Source: DASSCW01 sp036556325 (GTDB lineage: Bacteria; Chloroflexota; Limnocylindria; QHBO01). From it: a DNA stretch of 32,323 nt. The position numbers were made by a program, and so were the translations under genes. The stretch is taken from assembly GCA_036556325.1 (NCBI GenBank), contig DATBJR010000085.1, positions 1 to 32,323 of the forward strand, in the 5' to 3' direction. Below the pieces are notes generated by a model, which was not told where the DNA came from, ran no database searches, and worked only from the letters and a program-made list of their open reading frames with translations. Numbering within the stretch: position 1 is the stretch's first letter; every line of letters begins with the position of its first letter. Of this stretch, positions 1 through 6,970 are shown piece by piece.

Positions 1-2
1 GC

Positions 3-332
3 GGTACGACCATTGGGATCCTGCCCGGCGCCGATGCGCGGGAGGCGAATCCCTACGTCCGCCAGGCGATTCCCACCGGTCTCGGCGTTGTCCGCAACCT
101 GGTGGTGGTGACGGCGGCCGACGCCGTGCTGGCGGTCGGCGGACGGCACGGCACGCTGTCGGAGATCGGGCTGGCGCTGCGCATGGGGCGCCACGTCGTC
201 ACCCTGTCGTCGTGGCGCCTCGAGTCCGAGCACCGCCTTGGCGGACCGCGCGTGCATCGCGCCCGTGATCCCCGGGAAGCGGCGGCGCTGGCGTTGCGGC
301 TGGCCCAGGCTGGTCCAGACCAGCCCGCCTGA
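3..332 (+). CDS. TIGR00725/LOG-family Rossmann nucleotide-binding protein, 3' part
   Basis: Only the last 109 codons are present; the frame is open to the left edge, so the start lies outside the window. The visible part carries the hallmark of the LOG/TIGR00725 (SLOG-like) family. A GLGVVRN segment is followed by hydrophobic strands and AVGGRHGTLSEIGLAL, a variant of the family's GGxGTxxE phosphate-binding loop, at about nt 132-179. The family binds nucleotides, and some relatives hydrolyse nucleoside monophosphates (cytokinin-activating LOG). The substrate cannot be read from this fragment. The second glycine-rich position is Arg-His rather than the usual Gly-Ala/Gly-Gly, a modest departure. 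The C-terminus is short and rich in Ala and Arg. The gene ends 148 nt before the next start, and no T-rich terminator follows. Family assignment is fairly secure; function is not. Confidence 0.75.
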   Translation, partial: GTTIGILPGADAREANPYVRQAIPTGLGVVRNLVVVTAADAVLAVGGRHGTLSEIGLALRMGRHVVTLSSWRLESEHRLGGPRVHRARDPREAAALALRLAQAGPDQPA

Positions 333-467
333 ACGGAATGGTCTGCAGCTCCCGAGACGGAACTTTCCCCCGGCCATCATGTAGATCGCGCGCTGCAGGT
401 TGACGGTCACGTGGCTGCCAGAGAATGACCAGCCGCCGTAGATAGACGCCGGCGGTGCGGCGGCCGA

Positions 468-473
468 TAGACT
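468..473 (+). promoter_or_regulatory. -10-like TAGACT, near-leaderless promoter of the NUDIX gene
   Basis: TAGACT matches the TANNNT pattern and ends 7 nt before the ATG at 481, so transcription would begin at or within a few bases of the start codon. No TTGACA-like element lies 16-18 nt upstream. The same arrangement recurs before several other genes in the window, which is the main support. Confidence 0.5.
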
Positions 474-480
474 GCCGGGT

Positions 481-1089
481 ATGCCCGAGCAGGTCCTCGT
501 CATCGCCCGCGCTGCGGTGCCGGGCGGTTGTGACTTCACCGGTGTCCGCGCTGGGTCGTCCGGCATGCTTGCCGAGCTGCGTGACGTCGTCGGGCGCGAG
601 GGTCGCTACCTGGATCGGCCGGTCGCCGAAGAGTCGCCGGAGTGGAAGCAGCTCATCCCGTACGTCGTCGTCCGCGAGGGTGACGACACGTTCCTCATGG
701 AGCGGACCGCGGCCGGCGGCGACTCGCGATTGCACCGCAAGGCGAGCATCGGCGTCGGGGGACACCTGAACCCCGTCGACCATGGCCAGGATCCGTTGAT
801 GGCCGGGCTTGCCCGCGAGTGGGCCGAGGAAGTGGAGGCAGCCTGGCAGCCGGCGTTCGAGCTTGTCGGTCTGCTGAACGACGATTCAAATCCCGTGGGC
901 GCGGTCCACCTGGGCGTGGTCTTCACCACACAGGCCCAGGGGCCGATGGGTGTCCGCGAGACGGAGAAGCTGTCCGGCCGCATGGCCAGCGCCGCTGACA
1001 TCGCCGAGGCGTGGCCACGGCTCGAGACCTGGTCGCAGCTGGTCGCCGCACAGCTGCTCGGGTTGGCCGAACGGGTCCCGGCGGGGTGA
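481..1089 (+). CDS. NUDIX-like hydrolase with elongated Nudix box (COG4112-like)
   Basis: This is a 202-aa soluble protein resembling the MutT/NUDIX-type 'predicted phosphoesterase' group. A core strand (VVVREGDDTFLMER) precedes an R/K-rich turn and a GVGGHLNP loop. REWAEEVE follows and matches the REUxEExG core of the Nudix box, keeping the metal-binding glutamates. The gap between the Gly and REWAEE is longer than the canonical 23-residue box, and the final Gly is replaced. The second half (ELVGLLNDDSNPVGAVHLGVVF) is the strand typical of the fold, with VHLG before it. NUDIX enzymes cleave nucleoside diphosphates linked to another group; the substrate here is unknown. The ATG start is chosen because a TAGACT -10-like hexamer ends 7 nt upstream and no Shine-Dalgarno is visible. 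It is probably monocistronic, since nfeD has its own promoter-like box. Confidence 0.75.
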   Translation: MPEQVLVIARAAVPGGCDFTGVRAGSSGMLAELRDVVGREGRYLDRPVAEESPEWKQLIPYVVVREGDDTFLMERTAAGGDSRLHRKASIGVGGHLNPVDHGQDPLMAGLAREWAEEVEAAWQPAFELVGLLNDDSNPVGAVHLGVVFTTQAQGPMGVRETEKLSGRMASAADIAEAWPRLETWSQLVAAQLLGLAERVPAG

Positions 1090-1093
1090 TGCG

Positions 1094-1099
1094 TATACT
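1094..1099 (+). promoter_or_regulatory. -10-like TATACT, leaderless promoter of the nfeD-like gene
   Basis: TATACT is one mismatch from the sigma-70 -10 consensus. It ends 6 nt before the ATG at 1106, the usual distance from -10 to the transcription start, so the mRNA should begin at the A of the ATG. The hexamer begins only 4 nt after the preceding stop codon. Confidence 0.6.
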
Positions 1100-1105
1100 C
1101 GCCGC

Positions 1106-2488
1106 ATGGTCGCACTGCGGCGGGCGATCGCGTGCGCCGCGCTCCTGCTTGGCACGGCGTCGCTGGCGCTGCCCGTCGCCGCGACGGACGGAGACATCGT
1201 CCGGCTGCAGCTCAACGGGGTGATCGACCAGGTCAACGCCGCGTACATCGAGGAGGGCATTCGATCCGCCATGGACAGCGGTGCGACGGCGGTGCTGCTG
1301 GAGATCGACTCGCCCGGCGGCGAGCTGACCAGCATGAAGCGCATCCTGCAGGCCATCCTCGGCAGCCAGGTGCCGGTGATCACCTACGTGACGCCGGAGG
1401 GGGCCCAGGCCGCCAGCGCGGCCACCTTCATCACCCTCGCGGGGGACGTCGCGGCCATGGCGCCGTCGACGACCATTGGCGCGGCGTCGGTGGTCGGCAG
1501 CGGCGGGGAAGATCTGCCCGACACTTTGGCCGAGAAGGTCAACAACTCGAATGCGGCCATCATCCGCGACCTGGCCGATGCGCACGACCGAAACGCCGAC
1601 TGGGCCGAGTCGGCGGTGCGCACCGCGGCGAGCGCCTCCGCGGCGGACGCGGTCGCCATGAAGCCGCCGGTGGTCGACATCCTGGCGACTGACCCGACGG
1701 ATCTCTTCACCCAGATCGACCGTGGCACGCGGGCCGACGGCTACGCCTACGCATTCGAAGGCCGGCCGCTGCCGAAGCTTTCAGGCTTGGCGGTCCGCGA
1801 CGTGAACATGAACTTCGGGCAGGGTTTCCTGCATCTGCTCTCCGATCCAAACATCGCCTTCATCCTGTTCACCATCGGCTTCTATGGCCTGCTGTCGGAG
1901 CTATTCCATCCGAACTTCTTCACCGGTCCGACCGGCGGGATCGCCCTGGTGCTGGCCTTCATCGGCTCCAACAGCCTTCCGCTGAACGTCGGCGGGCTGC
2001 TCCTGATCCTGCTGGGCATCGGCCTGCTGGTGCTGGAGCTGACGGTGACATCGTTCGGCCTGCTCACGGTGGGCGGCGTCATCTCCATCGTGCTGGGCGC
2101 CTTCGCGCTGTGGACCGGCGTGAACCCCGCCGAGGATGCGATCCGCGTGTCGATCAGCCCATGGCTGCTCGGCGTTGTCGTGGCGCTCTCGCTGCTGTAC
2201 GTCTTCGGCATCGTCCGGGCTTTGCTCGCCATGCGCCGCCGTCCGGTCGAGCCGATGCCGATGCTGACCCTGGTCGGCGCCGGCGGCATCGCCCAGACGC
2301 TCATCGCCCCCAGGGGCATCGCGTATGCAAGAGGCGAGGCCTGGTCCGCCCGGAGCTCCGGCCCCGAAATTGCGGCAGGGACGCCAGTCAAGGTGGTGGG
2401 GGTGGATGGATTGGAGCTGATCGTGGAGCCAGGGGCGCAGGCCCGCGGATCCGGGTCGGAGTCGCCGACCCCGGAGCAGCCGGCATGA
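1106..2488 (+). CDS. nfeD: NfeD-type membrane-bound serine protease (ClpP/SppA class)
   Basis: This 460-aa protein has the full long-form NfeD (NfeD1b) layout. A signal peptide (residues 1-27, MVALRRAIACAALLLG and an Ala-rich cleavage region) precedes a ClpP/SppA-like protease domain (about 30-220). Four or five membrane segments follow (about 245-385), then a soluble OB-fold domain (about 395-450, ending VKVVGVDGLELIVEP). Ser104 in AASAATFI and Lys144 in AEKVNNS align with the Ser/Lys catalytic dyad of Pyrococcus PH1510 (Ser97/Lys138), so the protease looks active. NfeD proteases are normally paired with a stomatin and are thought to act in membrane quality control. Here the stomatin gene lies 2.6 kb downstream. 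A longer reading from 950 exists, but those residues overlap the NUDIX gene and lack signal character. The ATG at 1106 fits both the signal peptide and the TATACT box. The stop overlaps the next ATG (ATGA). Confidence 0.92.
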   Translation: MVALRRAIACAALLLGTASLALPVAATDGDIVRLQLNGVIDQVNAAYIEEGIRSAMDSGATAVLLEIDSPGGELTSMKRILQAILGSQVPVITYVTPEGAQAASAATFITLAGDVAAMAPSTTIGAASVVGSGGEDLPDTLAEKVNNSNAAIIRDLADAHDRNADWAESAVRTAASASAADAVAMKPPVVDILATDPTDLFTQIDRGTRADGYAYAFEGRPLPKLSGLAVRDVNMNFGQGFLHLLSDPNIAFILFTIGFYGLLSELFHPNFFTGPTGGIALVLAFIGSNSLPLNVGGLLLILLGIGLLVLELTVTSFGLLTVGGVISIVLGAFALWTGVNPAEDAIRVSISPWLLGVVVALSLLYVFGIVRALLAMRRRPVEPMPMLTLVGAGGIAQTLIAPRGIAYARGEAWSARSSGPEIAAGTPVKVVGVDGLELIVEPGAQARGSGSESPTPEQPA

Positions 2489-3663
2489 GGGAGACGGCGG
2501 AACCGCTGGTGGACGAGCATGCCGGGCTTGCCGTCGTCGGCACCCCTCCGCGAGCGCGGCCGTCCGGGGTGGCGGTGGTCGGCGAGGGCGGCGGGCTGGT
2601 CGACTGGTTCCTGGAGGGCGTGACCCAGCGCCTCGAGGCTCGCGGGCACCCGGTGTATCGGCATGCCAACCGCGACGCCATCGACCTGGACAGCGAGGTG
2701 CGCGTCATCCTCAACGCCGTCCACGCCGACTCACCGGACAGCTACCGGCGGCGCTCCAAGGACATCTTCGTCGTCGGTCTCGCCGAGCTGCCGCAGCGTC
2801 CCGCGGACATGCTCCAGGCCGGCTACACGCTCCTGGTGCGGTCGCTGTCGAACGTCTTCATCCCCATGGTCCGAGACGCCCAGGGCACCGATGCGCACTT
2901 CATCACCATGGAGCAGGGCTTCCACCGCTTCGAGCACGTCGGCGACGACGGCGCGTTCTTCGACGCGGTGGTCGAGCGGCTCATCCCCCTGGCGGAGTCG
3001 CGGCTCGTCATCGAAAACGAATTCGTCCCCGATCTGCCGCGCGACCTGTGGGGCGGCGACGAGCACACGGCGTCGATCACCCGGGCCGGGATCCGGATGG
3101 GCGAGCTCGACCTGCTGCCGGCGCCGTGGCCGATCGACGAGCTGCTGTCGCCGGAGAACCTCCGTCACGTCAAGCGGCTGTTCGGGATCGGGGGCCTCTC
3201 GTACGGCAACGCCAGCGCGCGGCACGAGGGCGACCGCTTCTGGATGAGCGCCAGCGGCGTCGACAAGTCGAAGCTGCGCGAAGTGGGCACCGAGATCCTG
3301 CTGGTCACCGGCTACGACCCGGCCACCGGGGTCGTTCGCCTCAGCGTCCCGCCGGACGTGCGGCCGCGCCGCGTGTCGGTGGACGCCATCGAGCACCTGA
3401 CCATCTATCGCGAGCATCCCGAGGTCGGCGGCATCCTCCATGTCCACGGCTGGCTGCCGGGCGCGGTGTCGACCGAGGTCGTCTATCCGTGCGGGACCGA
3501 GGAGCTGGCGCTGGAGGTGGCGGAGCTCGTCCGCCAGGCGCCGGATCCGGGCCGCGCCGTCATTGGCCTCAAGAACCACGGCCTGACCATCACCGGGCGC
3601 AGCCTGGACGAGATCCTCGAACGGGTCGGTCCGGACATCGTGCGCCAGGTGCCGATGGACTGA
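2485..3663 (+). CDS. Class II aldolase/adducin-domain protein with unknown N-terminal half
   Basis: This protein has 392 residues; a single-domain class II aldolase has about 220. The C-terminal half (about 210-392) is a recognisable aldolase. It has a GGLSYGNASAR phosphate-loop motif, WMSASGVDKS, Glu303, His319 and His321 in ILHVHG, and His365 in NHGLTITG. These are the catalytic Glu and three zinc-binding His of the fuculose-phosphate aldolase fold, so a metal-dependent aldol or epimerase reaction on a sugar phosphate or similar substrate is likely. The first 200 residues (VAVVGEGGGLVDWFLEGV onward, with an LNAVHADSPDSYRRRSKD stretch) match no family I recognise. They contain a possible nucleotide-like beta-loop-helix at the start. 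The ATG overlaps the nfeD stop by 4 nt and has GGAG 8 nt upstream. The dehydrogenase follows after 9 nt, suggesting a small metabolic unit. Substrate unknown. Confidence 0.85.
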   Translation: MRETAEPLVDEHAGLAVVGTPPRARPSGVAVVGEGGGLVDWFLEGVTQRLEARGHPVYRHANRDAIDLDSEVRVILNAVHADSPDSYRRRSKDIFVVGLAELPQRPADMLQAGYTLLVRSLSNVFIPMVRDAQGTDAHFITMEQGFHRFEHVGDDGAFFDAVVERLIPLAESRLVIENEFVPDLPRDLWGGDEHTASITRAGIRMGELDLLPAPWPIDELLSPENLRHVKRLFGIGGLSYGNASARHEGDRFWMSASGVDKSKLREVGTEILLVTGYDPATGVVRLSVPPDVRPRRVSVDAIEHLTIYREHPEVGGILHVHGWLPGAVSTEVVYPCGTEELALEVAELVRQAPDPGRAVIGLKNHGLTITGRSLDEILERVGPDIVRQVPMD

Positions 3664-3672
3664 CCACCGCAT

Positions 3673-4866
3673 TTGGCCGAACGGCTTCGCGGCCTGCGCC
3701 TGCGCTTTGCCGCATCGGCGCTCAACGAGCGGACGCTGCGCCTCCTCGGCCCGCGGCTGCCGCGCCTGGCCGGTGGCTGGATGCCATGGCTTTCCCTGAG
3801 CCGATACGACCCACCGCCGCTGCCCGGTCCTGACTGGGTCCGGGTCCGGCCGCGGCTTGCCGGCATCTGCGGCACTGACCTCGGACTGCTGACCGGCCAC
3901 GCCAGCTCGATCCTGTCGCCGTTCGCCTCGTTCCCGGCGGTGCTGGGACACGAGGTGGTCGGCCTGGTGGAGGACACCGGCGAGCGGGTCGTGGTCGATC
4001 CGGTCATCTCCTGCACGGTCCGGGCCCTGGAGCCCTGTCCCGCGTGCGCCGCCGGCGCCGCTCGCTTCTGCGAGCGTGCCGCCGATGGAGCGCTGTCGCC
4101 GGGCCTCCTGGTCGGCTACTGCGCCGACCTGCCGGGAGGCTGGTCGACCGGGATGATCGCCCACCGCTCGCAGCTGCACGCGGTGCCGGACAGGCTGCCG
4201 GACGAGGCAGCGGTGCTGGTCGAGCCATTCAGCGTCGCCCTCCATGCGGTGCTGGCCTCGCCGCCGCCATCTGGTGCCCCGGTGCTCGTCATCGGCGCCG
4301 GCACGCTGGGGCTGTGCGCGGTGCTGGCGCTGCGGATGGTCGCCCCGGGGGCGGGCATCGTGGCCGTGGCCCGCCACCCTGCTCAGCGCCGCCTGGCCGA
4401 GCGGTTCGGCGCGACCGTCGCTGCGTCCGCCGTGGAGGCAGCGGTCCGCGAGGCGGGCGCCAGGACGCATCGGTCCATCCTCGGCAGGACTGTCCTGACG
4501 GGCGGATTCGCGCAGGTGTATGACGCCGTCGGCAGCCGGGCCAGCCTGGCCGATGCGTTGCAGGTGGCCGCCCCGCAGGCCCGGCTGGTCCTGCTCGGCG
4601 GGCCCGGGGAGCTGGGCGGGGTGGACTGGACGCTGGCGTGGGCGCGGGAGCTGCGGATCGATGGCACCTACACCTACGGCCACGAGCCCTCGCTGGACGG
4701 CATGCACACCATGGACGAGGCGTTGCGCCTGCTGGCAGCGCACCCCGACCTGGCGCTCGGTGAGCTGGTGACGCATCGGTTCGGCCTGGATGACTGGCGG
4801 CGGGCCATGGCGGCTGCGTTGTTCCGGGCTCGCAGCGGAGCGCTGAAGGTCGTGTTCGAGCCGTGA
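3673..4866 (+). CDS. Zinc-dependent medium-chain alcohol/polyol dehydrogenase
   Basis: This 397-aa protein is an MDR-superfamily dehydrogenase. The catalytic zinc ligands are Cys66 (AGICGTD), His93-Glu94 (LGHEVVG) and Glu184 (LVEPFSVALHAV). A structural zinc site is visible at Cys114, Cys122, Cys125 and Cys133, with wider spacing between the first two than usual. The Rossmann motif VIGAGTLGLC (about 206-215) binds NAD(P). The family oxidises alcohols or sugars. The coupling to an aldolase-like gene 9 nt upstream suggests carbohydrate or small-alcohol metabolism, which is inference. The TTG at 3673 gives a roughly 40-residue N-terminal extension (Arg/Leu-rich) before the normal domain start. 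An ATG at 3781 would begin nearer the conserved part, so the start is uncertain, and no convincing Shine-Dalgarno precedes the TTG. The last gene of the nfeD-aldolase run, it is followed by 208 nt without a gene. Confidence 0.87.
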   Translation: MAERLRGLRLRFAASALNERTLRLLGPRLPRLAGGWMPWLSLSRYDPPPLPGPDWVRVRPRLAGICGTDLGLLTGHASSILSPFASFPAVLGHEVVGLVEDTGERVVVDPVISCTVRALEPCPACAAGAARFCERAADGALSPGLLVGYCADLPGGWSTGMIAHRSQLHAVPDRLPDEAAVLVEPFSVALHAVLASPPPSGAPVLVIGAGTLGLCAVLALRMVAPGAGIVAVARHPAQRRLAERFGATVAASAVEAAVREAGARTHRSILGRTVLTGGFAQVYDAVGSRASLADALQVAAPQARLVLLGGPGELGGVDWTLAWARELRIDGTYTYGHEPSLDGMHTMDEALRLLAAHPDLALGELVTHRFGLDDWRRAMAAALFRARSGALKVVFEP

Positions 4867-5074
4867 TCCGACCGCGATGACCAGCTCACGGCCGGAATGC
4901 CCTTCCGGAACCCCTACTGTTCTGGCCGTGTCGATCGGATGGACGTGCCTGCCGGTTGTGGCCCCTGCCACGTTCGCCGCGTGCATGGTTTGAGGAACTT
5001 GCCTGCCCTCACGGCGCGTGCATCGGTCCGTCGTATGCTCTACCCGTCCGCCATCACTGAGGTAGGCCCGAGCC
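4867..5074 (+). other. Intergenic region with hairpins and a 9-bp direct repeat before the stomatin gene
   Basis: No gene is visible in these 208 nt. A 6-bp stem with 5-nt loop (CCGGAA 4892-4897, TTCCGG 4903-4908) lies 26 nt after the dehydrogenase stop. A 5-bp stem (GTGGC 4958-4962, GCCAC 4967-4971) follows. The 9-mer CGCGTGCAT occurs at 4978-4986 and again at 5015-5023, just upstream of the TATGCT -10-like box. The hairpins lack T-tracts, so a terminator role is uncertain. Confidence 0.5.
5034..5039 (+). promoter_or_regulatory. -10-like TATGCT upstream of the stomatin gene
   Basis: TATGCT fits TANNNT and would start an mRNA near 5046, giving a leader of about 29 nt. The leader carries TGAGGT (5058-5063), a plausible Shine-Dalgarno 11 nt before the ATG. 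Unlike many genes here, this promoter gives a normal leader. A direct repeat of CGCGTGCAT ends 10 nt upstream of the box. Confidence 0.4.
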
Positions 5075-5974
5075 ATGGATGATCCCGTCCTGCTGGCGAT
5101 TCTGGTCGTCGGCATCCTGGTGCTCCTGTTCCTGATCTGGAGCACCATCAACATCGTTCGCCAGTACGAGCGACTGGTCATCTTCACCCTCGGGCGAGTG
5201 ACCAACGGCTCGGCGGGCCCCGGGCTCGTCCTGCTGGTCCCGATCATCCAGCAGCCGGTGAAGGTGGACCTGCGCGAGTTCTACATCGAGGTGCCGCAGC
5301 AAACCTGCATCACCAAGGACAACGCGCCGATCAGCATCGACTTCCTGGTGTATTCGAAGGTCTTCGACCCTGAGCAGTCGGTCACCGCCGTGACCAGCTT
5401 CCAGGGCGCATCGCAGGCGCTGGCCGCGACCACGCTGCGCGCGGTGATCGGCGACATCCCGCTGGACGACGTCCTGGCCAAGCGCGAGGAGATCAACCAC
5501 ATCCTGCGCGCCAAGCTGGACGAGGTCACCGAGCGCTGGGGGGTGAAGATCACGAGCGTCGAAATCCGTGAGATCGTGCCGCCGCGCGACATCCAGGACG
5601 CCATGAATCGCCAGATGTCGGCCGAGCGCAACCGGCGCGCCGTCATCACCGAGTCCGAGGGCACCCGGCAGGCGACCATCAACGTGGCCGAGGGCGACAA
5701 GCAGAGCGCGATCCTGCGGGCGGAGGGCAATCGGCAGAGCCAGATCCTCCAGGCCGAGGGGTACGCCAACGCGCTGCAGACGATCTTCGGGGCGGCAAAG
5801 GGCGTCGACGAGAAGACGATGGCGCTGCAGTACCTCGAGGCGCTGAAGGCGCTGGCCGCCGGCGAGTCGACGAAGTGGATCGTGCCGATGGAGCTGTCCG
5901 AGCTGACGCGGCCGATCACCGGGGCGATGCGCACGGCGCGCAACGTGACCGGCGAGGGTGGCCCCACCGGCTGA
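5075..5974 (+). CDS. Stomatin/prohibitin-like SPFH-domain membrane protein
   Basis: This is a 299-aa slipin/stomatin-type protein. One N-terminal membrane helix (about residues 5-27, LLAILVVGILVLLFLIWSTI) is followed by the SPFH domain. The domain runs from YERLVIFTLGRV through the PQQTCITKDNAPISIDFLVYSKVFDP strand and the WGVKITSVEIREIVPP segment. A long charged helical region comes next (MNRQMSAERNRRAVITESEG, about 170-240), predicted coiled coil, then an Ala-rich tail. Such proteins form ring oligomers in membrane microdomains and are substrates or partners of NfeD proteases. An nfeD gene lies upstream but is separated by two metabolic genes, so the pair is near but not adjacent. The start is supported by a TGAGGT Shine-Dalgarno. 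The alpha/beta hydrolase gene starts 3 nt after the stop, so the two are probably cotranscribed. Confidence 0.93.
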   Translation: MDDPVLLAILVVGILVLLFLIWSTINIVRQYERLVIFTLGRVTNGSAGPGLVLLVPIIQQPVKVDLREFYIEVPQQTCITKDNAPISIDFLVYSKVFDPEQSVTAVTSFQGASQALAATTLRAVIGDIPLDDVLAKREEINHILRAKLDEVTERWGVKITSVEIREIVPPRDIQDAMNRQMSAERNRRAVITESEGTRQATINVAEGDKQSAILRAEGNRQSQILQAEGYANALQTIFGAAKGVDEKTMALQYLEALKALAAGESTKWIVPMELSELTRPITGAMRTARNVTGEGGPTG

Positions 5975-5977
5975 GCG

Positions 5978-6910
5978 ATGGCGCGCGATGTGACTGCCGG
6001 ACGTCGGAGCCTGGCCGCCTGGCTCGGCCGCATCGTGGCGGCCGGCGCGGCGGGCTACCTGGGCTTCGTCACGGTCGAGGGCTCGCGACGGGTCGTGCGA
6101 CCCGGCCGGAAGTCGCTGGAGCCCACGGAGGCCGGGGCGCCCGCGCATCCGGGAGACATCGGCCTGGCGCACGAGGACGTCCGCTTCACGACCGATGACG
6201 GCTACACCCTCGATGGGTGGCTGATCCCCGCCGGACGCGAGACCCGTGCCGCGGTGATCCTGATGCATGGCTTCAGCTGGCACCGCCTGCCGTGGCTGAC
6301 CGAGTTCGTGCCGTGGATCCAGCCGCGATACAACATCCTGCAGTTCGACTTTCGCGGGCACGGCAACAGCGATGACGCACCGATCACGCTTGGGACGCGC
6401 GAAGGCCGTGACGTGGCGGCGGCCGTGCGATTCCTGGAGGGCCGCGGCTATGGCCCGATCGCGCTGATGGGTATCAGCATGGGCGCATCGGTCGCGATCA
6501 TGGCCGCACCCGACCTGCCGGTGGCTGCGGTGGTCGCCGATGCGGCTTACGCACGCCTCGAGAATCCGATCGCCAACCGGATGCGACAGGGACACTATCC
6601 CCTGCCACGGCTCGGAGCGCGCCTGGTGGTGCTGGCCGCCTCCGCACGGGCGCGGGCATGGCTGCGGCAGCCGATCCGGCGCGTCGCCCAGATCGCGCCG
6701 CGCGGGCTGCTGCTGATCGCGCCACGTGACGATGCGCTGGTCGATTGGACGCAGAGCCGTGAGCTGTACGAGGCGGCGCGTGAGCCGAAGGAGCTGCTCG
6801 TGGTGGATGGCGCGATCCATTCGGAGGCGCACGCCATCGCGGGGCAGGACTATGAGCGACGGGTGATGGGCTTTCTGGACAGGCACCTGGACGGGGTGGC
6901 GCCCGTATAA
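5978..6910 (+). CDS. Membrane-anchored alpha/beta hydrolase
   Basis: This 310-aa protein has a short basic N-terminus and a hydrophobic helix (about 16-35, GRIVAAGAAGYLGFVTVEG) that probably anchors it to the membrane. An alpha/beta-hydrolase domain with a typical DDGYTLDGWLIP entry follows. VILMHGFSWH is the oxyanion loop. The nucleophile is Ser167 in GISMG, with acid Asp251 or Asp252 in APRDDALVD and His281 in GAIHSEA. This is the bem46/YqkD-like type of hydrolase, for which esterase or lipase-like activity is common but the natural substrate is usually unknown. The ATG is 3 nt after the stomatin stop, so translation is probably coupled, and a lipid-related role near the stomatin membrane patch is a reasonable guess. 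The stop codon TAA lies inside the TATAAT box serving the next gene. Confidence 0.85.
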   Translation: MARDVTAGRRSLAAWLGRIVAAGAAGYLGFVTVEGSRRVVRPGRKSLEPTEAGAPAHPGDIGLAHEDVRFTTDDGYTLDGWLIPAGRETRAAVILMHGFSWHRLPWLTEFVPWIQPRYNILQFDFRGHGNSDDAPITLGTREGRDVAAAVRFLEGRGYGPIALMGISMGASVAIMAAPDLPVAAVVADAAYARLENPIANRMRQGHYPLPRLGARLVVLAASARARAWLRQPIRRVAQIAPRGLLLIAPRDDALVDWTQSRELYEAAREPKELLVVDGAIHSEAHAIAGQDYERRVMGFLDRHLDGVAPV

Positions 6911-6911
6911 T
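6906..6911 (+). promoter_or_regulatory. Perfect -10 TATAAT before the receiver-CpaE gene
   Basis: TATAAT matches the sigma-70 -10 consensus exactly, a rare string in sequence this GC-rich, and it overlaps the upstream stop codon. Transcription would start near 6918, giving a leader of about 53 nt to the TTG at 6971. I see no TTGACA-like -35 at the right spacing. Confidence 0.6.
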
Positions 6912-6916
6912 CGCGG

Positions 6917-6936
6917 CCGACGCAGCTCCGCGTCGG
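6917..6936 (+). promoter_or_regulatory. 7-bp hairpin at the 5' end of the receiver-CpaE leader
   Basis: CCGACGC (6917-6923) and GCGTCGG (6930-6936) form a perfect 7-bp stem with a 6-nt loop, starting almost exactly where transcription from TATAAT would begin. It could stabilise the mRNA 5' end or be an operator. No T-tract follows, so it is unlikely to be a terminator of the hydrolase gene. Confidence 0.4.
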
Positions 6937-6970
6937 GCTCACCGGCCCATAGTCATCCAGGGGCTTTGCA

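Noticed and set aside
400..426. TTGACG (400-405) with GAGAAT (421-426) as a sigma-70 promoter for the NUDIX gene.
   Set aside because: The spacer is 15 nt and the -10 match is weak; TAGACT next to the start fits the pattern shared with other genes.
333..480. A stop-free - strand reading through the gap before the NUDIX gene that looks protein-like (YGGWSFSGSHVTVNLQ, then RAIYMMAGGKFRLG).
   Set aside because: It has no clear start, runs on into the antisense of the first gene, and high-GC DNA commonly yields such frames. It might be a gene relic, but the sequence alone does not support it.
2731..5247. Long - strand open frame opposite the aldolase and dehydrogenase genes.
   Set aside because: It is antisense to two well-supported genes, has no family motifs, and is Arg/Gly/His-rich as expected from GC-rich complementary frames.
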